From CAYMLL01 sp964390645 (GTDB lineage: Bacteria > Planctomycetota > UBA8108): a stretch of DNA of 12,839 bases. Below are positions 11,856 to 12,839 of this stretch, in pieces. The position numbers were made by a program, and so were the translations under genes. Within the stretch, counting starts at the first letter, position 1. Every line of letters starts with the position of its first letter. Location of the stretch: positions 1 through 12,839 of the forward strand of contig CAYMLL010000230.1 of assembly GCA_964390645.1 (NCBI GenBank), in the 5' to 3' direction. The notes beneath the pieces were generated by a model that saw nothing but the letters and a program-made list of their open reading frames with translations, made no database searches and had not been told where the DNA came from.

Positions 11856-12839
11856 CTACGACTCCATCTCGAACTTTCTCAGGACGTGATTGTTGAAGTC
11901 GGCGAACAGAAGTGTGCTCTCGCGAATCACGAGCCCGCGCGGGAAGTCGAACCGGGCCTGCTCGACCACCGCGTTGCGGAACCCCGCGGCTCCCACTCCG
12001 GCGATCGTCGACACGATACCTCGTGGTGAAATCTTGCGGATTCGATGGCCATGGGTATCCGAGAAGTAGACCGTTCCATCCTCGGCGACGAACACTTCAG
12101 TTGGCGTGTTGAGGCGACTCCTTGCGGCTGGCCCGTCGACGAAGCCGCGGCCCTTCTTTCCGCTCGCGCCGTGTCCGGCGATCGTTGTTACGGCGCCGGC
12201 GGGAGTGATCTTCCGGATGCGATGGTTCTCGGCATCGGCGACGTAGAGATTGTCAGCACTGTCGATCGCCATTCCGCACGGGGCATAAAAGCGAGCCTCG
12301 GTGGCGCTCCCGTCGCGCCAGGTCGCCCTGGCCTCGACACCCGTTGGCCCACCACCCGCAACTGTGCTGACCATCCCGTCAGGCGAAATCTTGCGAATCC
12401 GATGATTCCAGCAGTCACTGAAGAAGAGATTGCCTCGGCTATCGAGAACCAGACCACGCGGCGCATGGACAAGGGCCTTGTCGACAGGGCCGTCTCGGTA
12501 GCCGACTTCGCGGCGGGCGATCAACGAGCGGACGTTCCCTCGGGCGTCGACGACCCGTATGCTGTTCTCGACGTAGCTGCACACGAGGAGATTCCCCCGA
12601 CCGTCCGTGTGCACTCCCGAGGGCGTATTGAACCGGACCTTGTCAGCTGGTCCGTCCACCGTCCCCTGCTCTCCGTTCCCCGCGAACGTCGTGACGACTC
12701 CGGCAGGAGAGACCTTTCGAATGCAATGATTTGCGCTGTCTGCGACGTAAAGGTCGCCTCGTGCGTCCAGACAGATTCCGAACGGCTTGTTGAATCCTGC
12801 CCTCGCACCCACGCCGTCGACAATCGTCGGCTGGCCGCT
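11856..12839 (-). CDS. NHL-repeat beta-propeller protein, 5'-truncated by window edge
   Basis: 327 residues are visible; the N-terminus, presumably with an export signal, lies off the right edge, and the frame stays open through the nine codons upstream of an internal GTG at 12812. Six NHL repeats are seen at about 17-44, 71-99, 125-152, 185-212, 243-271 and 298-323. The strongest follow the form P.G...D..GNLYVAD..NHRIRKI, linked by VTT.AG and DGPA stretches. Six blades would complete a propeller of the usual NHL type, used for binding proteins, RNA or ligands; here an extracytoplasmic scaffold or ligand-binding role is inferred from the neighbours. The last blade is the most divergent (FADFNNHVLRKFE). 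The gene ends 61 nt before the PSD1 start on the same strand, so it is probably first, or upstream, in the operon. No catalytic residues are recognised. Confidence 0.92.
   Translation of the reverse strand, partial: SGQPTIVDGVGARAGFNKPFGICLDARGDLYVADSANHCIRKVSPAGVVTTFAGNGEQGTVDGPADKVRFNTPSGVHTDGRGNLLVCSYVENSIRVVDARGNVRSLIARREVGYRDGPVDKALVHAPRGLVLDSRGNLFFSDCWNHRIRKISPDGMVSTVAGGGPTGVEARATWRDGSATEARFYAPCGMAIDSADNLYVADAENHRIRKITPAGAVTTIAGHGASGKKGRGFVDGPAARSRLNTPTEVFVAEDGTVYFSDTHGHRIRKISPRGIVSTIAGVGAAGFRNAVVEQARFDFPRGLVIRESTLLFADFNNHVLRKFEMES

Overview
The window looks like a chromosome segment of a planctomycete (Planctomycetota) or a close PVC-group relative. It combines gene families that are hallmarks of that phylum: a DUF1501 protein with a twin-arginine leader, a PSD1 protein (planctomycete cytochrome C + DUF1549 + DUF1553), an NHL-repeat propeller, a secreted FGly-type sulfatase, and a large extracellular protein ending in a planctomycete-style dockerin. 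The DNA is GC-rich. No tRNA, rRNA, CRISPR array, insertion sequence or integrase is visible.

Layout from left to right. (1) 1-2240, minus: the first 746 codons of a superfamily 2 DNA/RNA helicase whose 3' end lies off the left edge. (2) 2241-2726: a divergent regulatory region. It holds a 9-bp inverted repeat that covers a candidate helicase -10 box, a 40-codon ORF ending 2 nt before the helicase start, an 18-bp near-palindrome, and a possible extended -10 for the sulfatase. (3) 2727-4274, plus: a secreted sulfatase resembling the heparan N-sulfatase type. (4) 4275-4593: a convergent gap with a nested stem-loop. (5) 4594-7209, minus: a secreted 871-aa protein with three tandem Cys-rich beta repeats, a planctomycete-type middle domain and a C-terminal dockerin. 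(6) 7210-7987: about 780 nt without a convincing gene. (7) 7988-12839, minus: a probable operon read right to left, NHL propeller (5' end off the window) -> PSD1 protein -> DUF1501 protein. Each of its three gene ends is followed by a perfect or near-perfect RNA hairpin without a U-tract.

Most products appear to be exported (Sec or Tat leaders, heme-binding CxxCH, FGly sulfatase, dockerin), which fits the planctomycete lifestyle of degrading sulfated polysaccharides outside the cytoplasm. The helicase stands apart. It is cytoplasmic, and its DNA is clearly more GC-rich in hand-counted lines (about 70-73% against 53-57% in the sulfatase). It may belong to a separately acquired DNA-processing or defence module that continues to the left. 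No complete novel system can be proven here. The best leads are the helicase control region, the hairpin-punctuated operon, and a sulfatase that lacks an expected active-site histidine.
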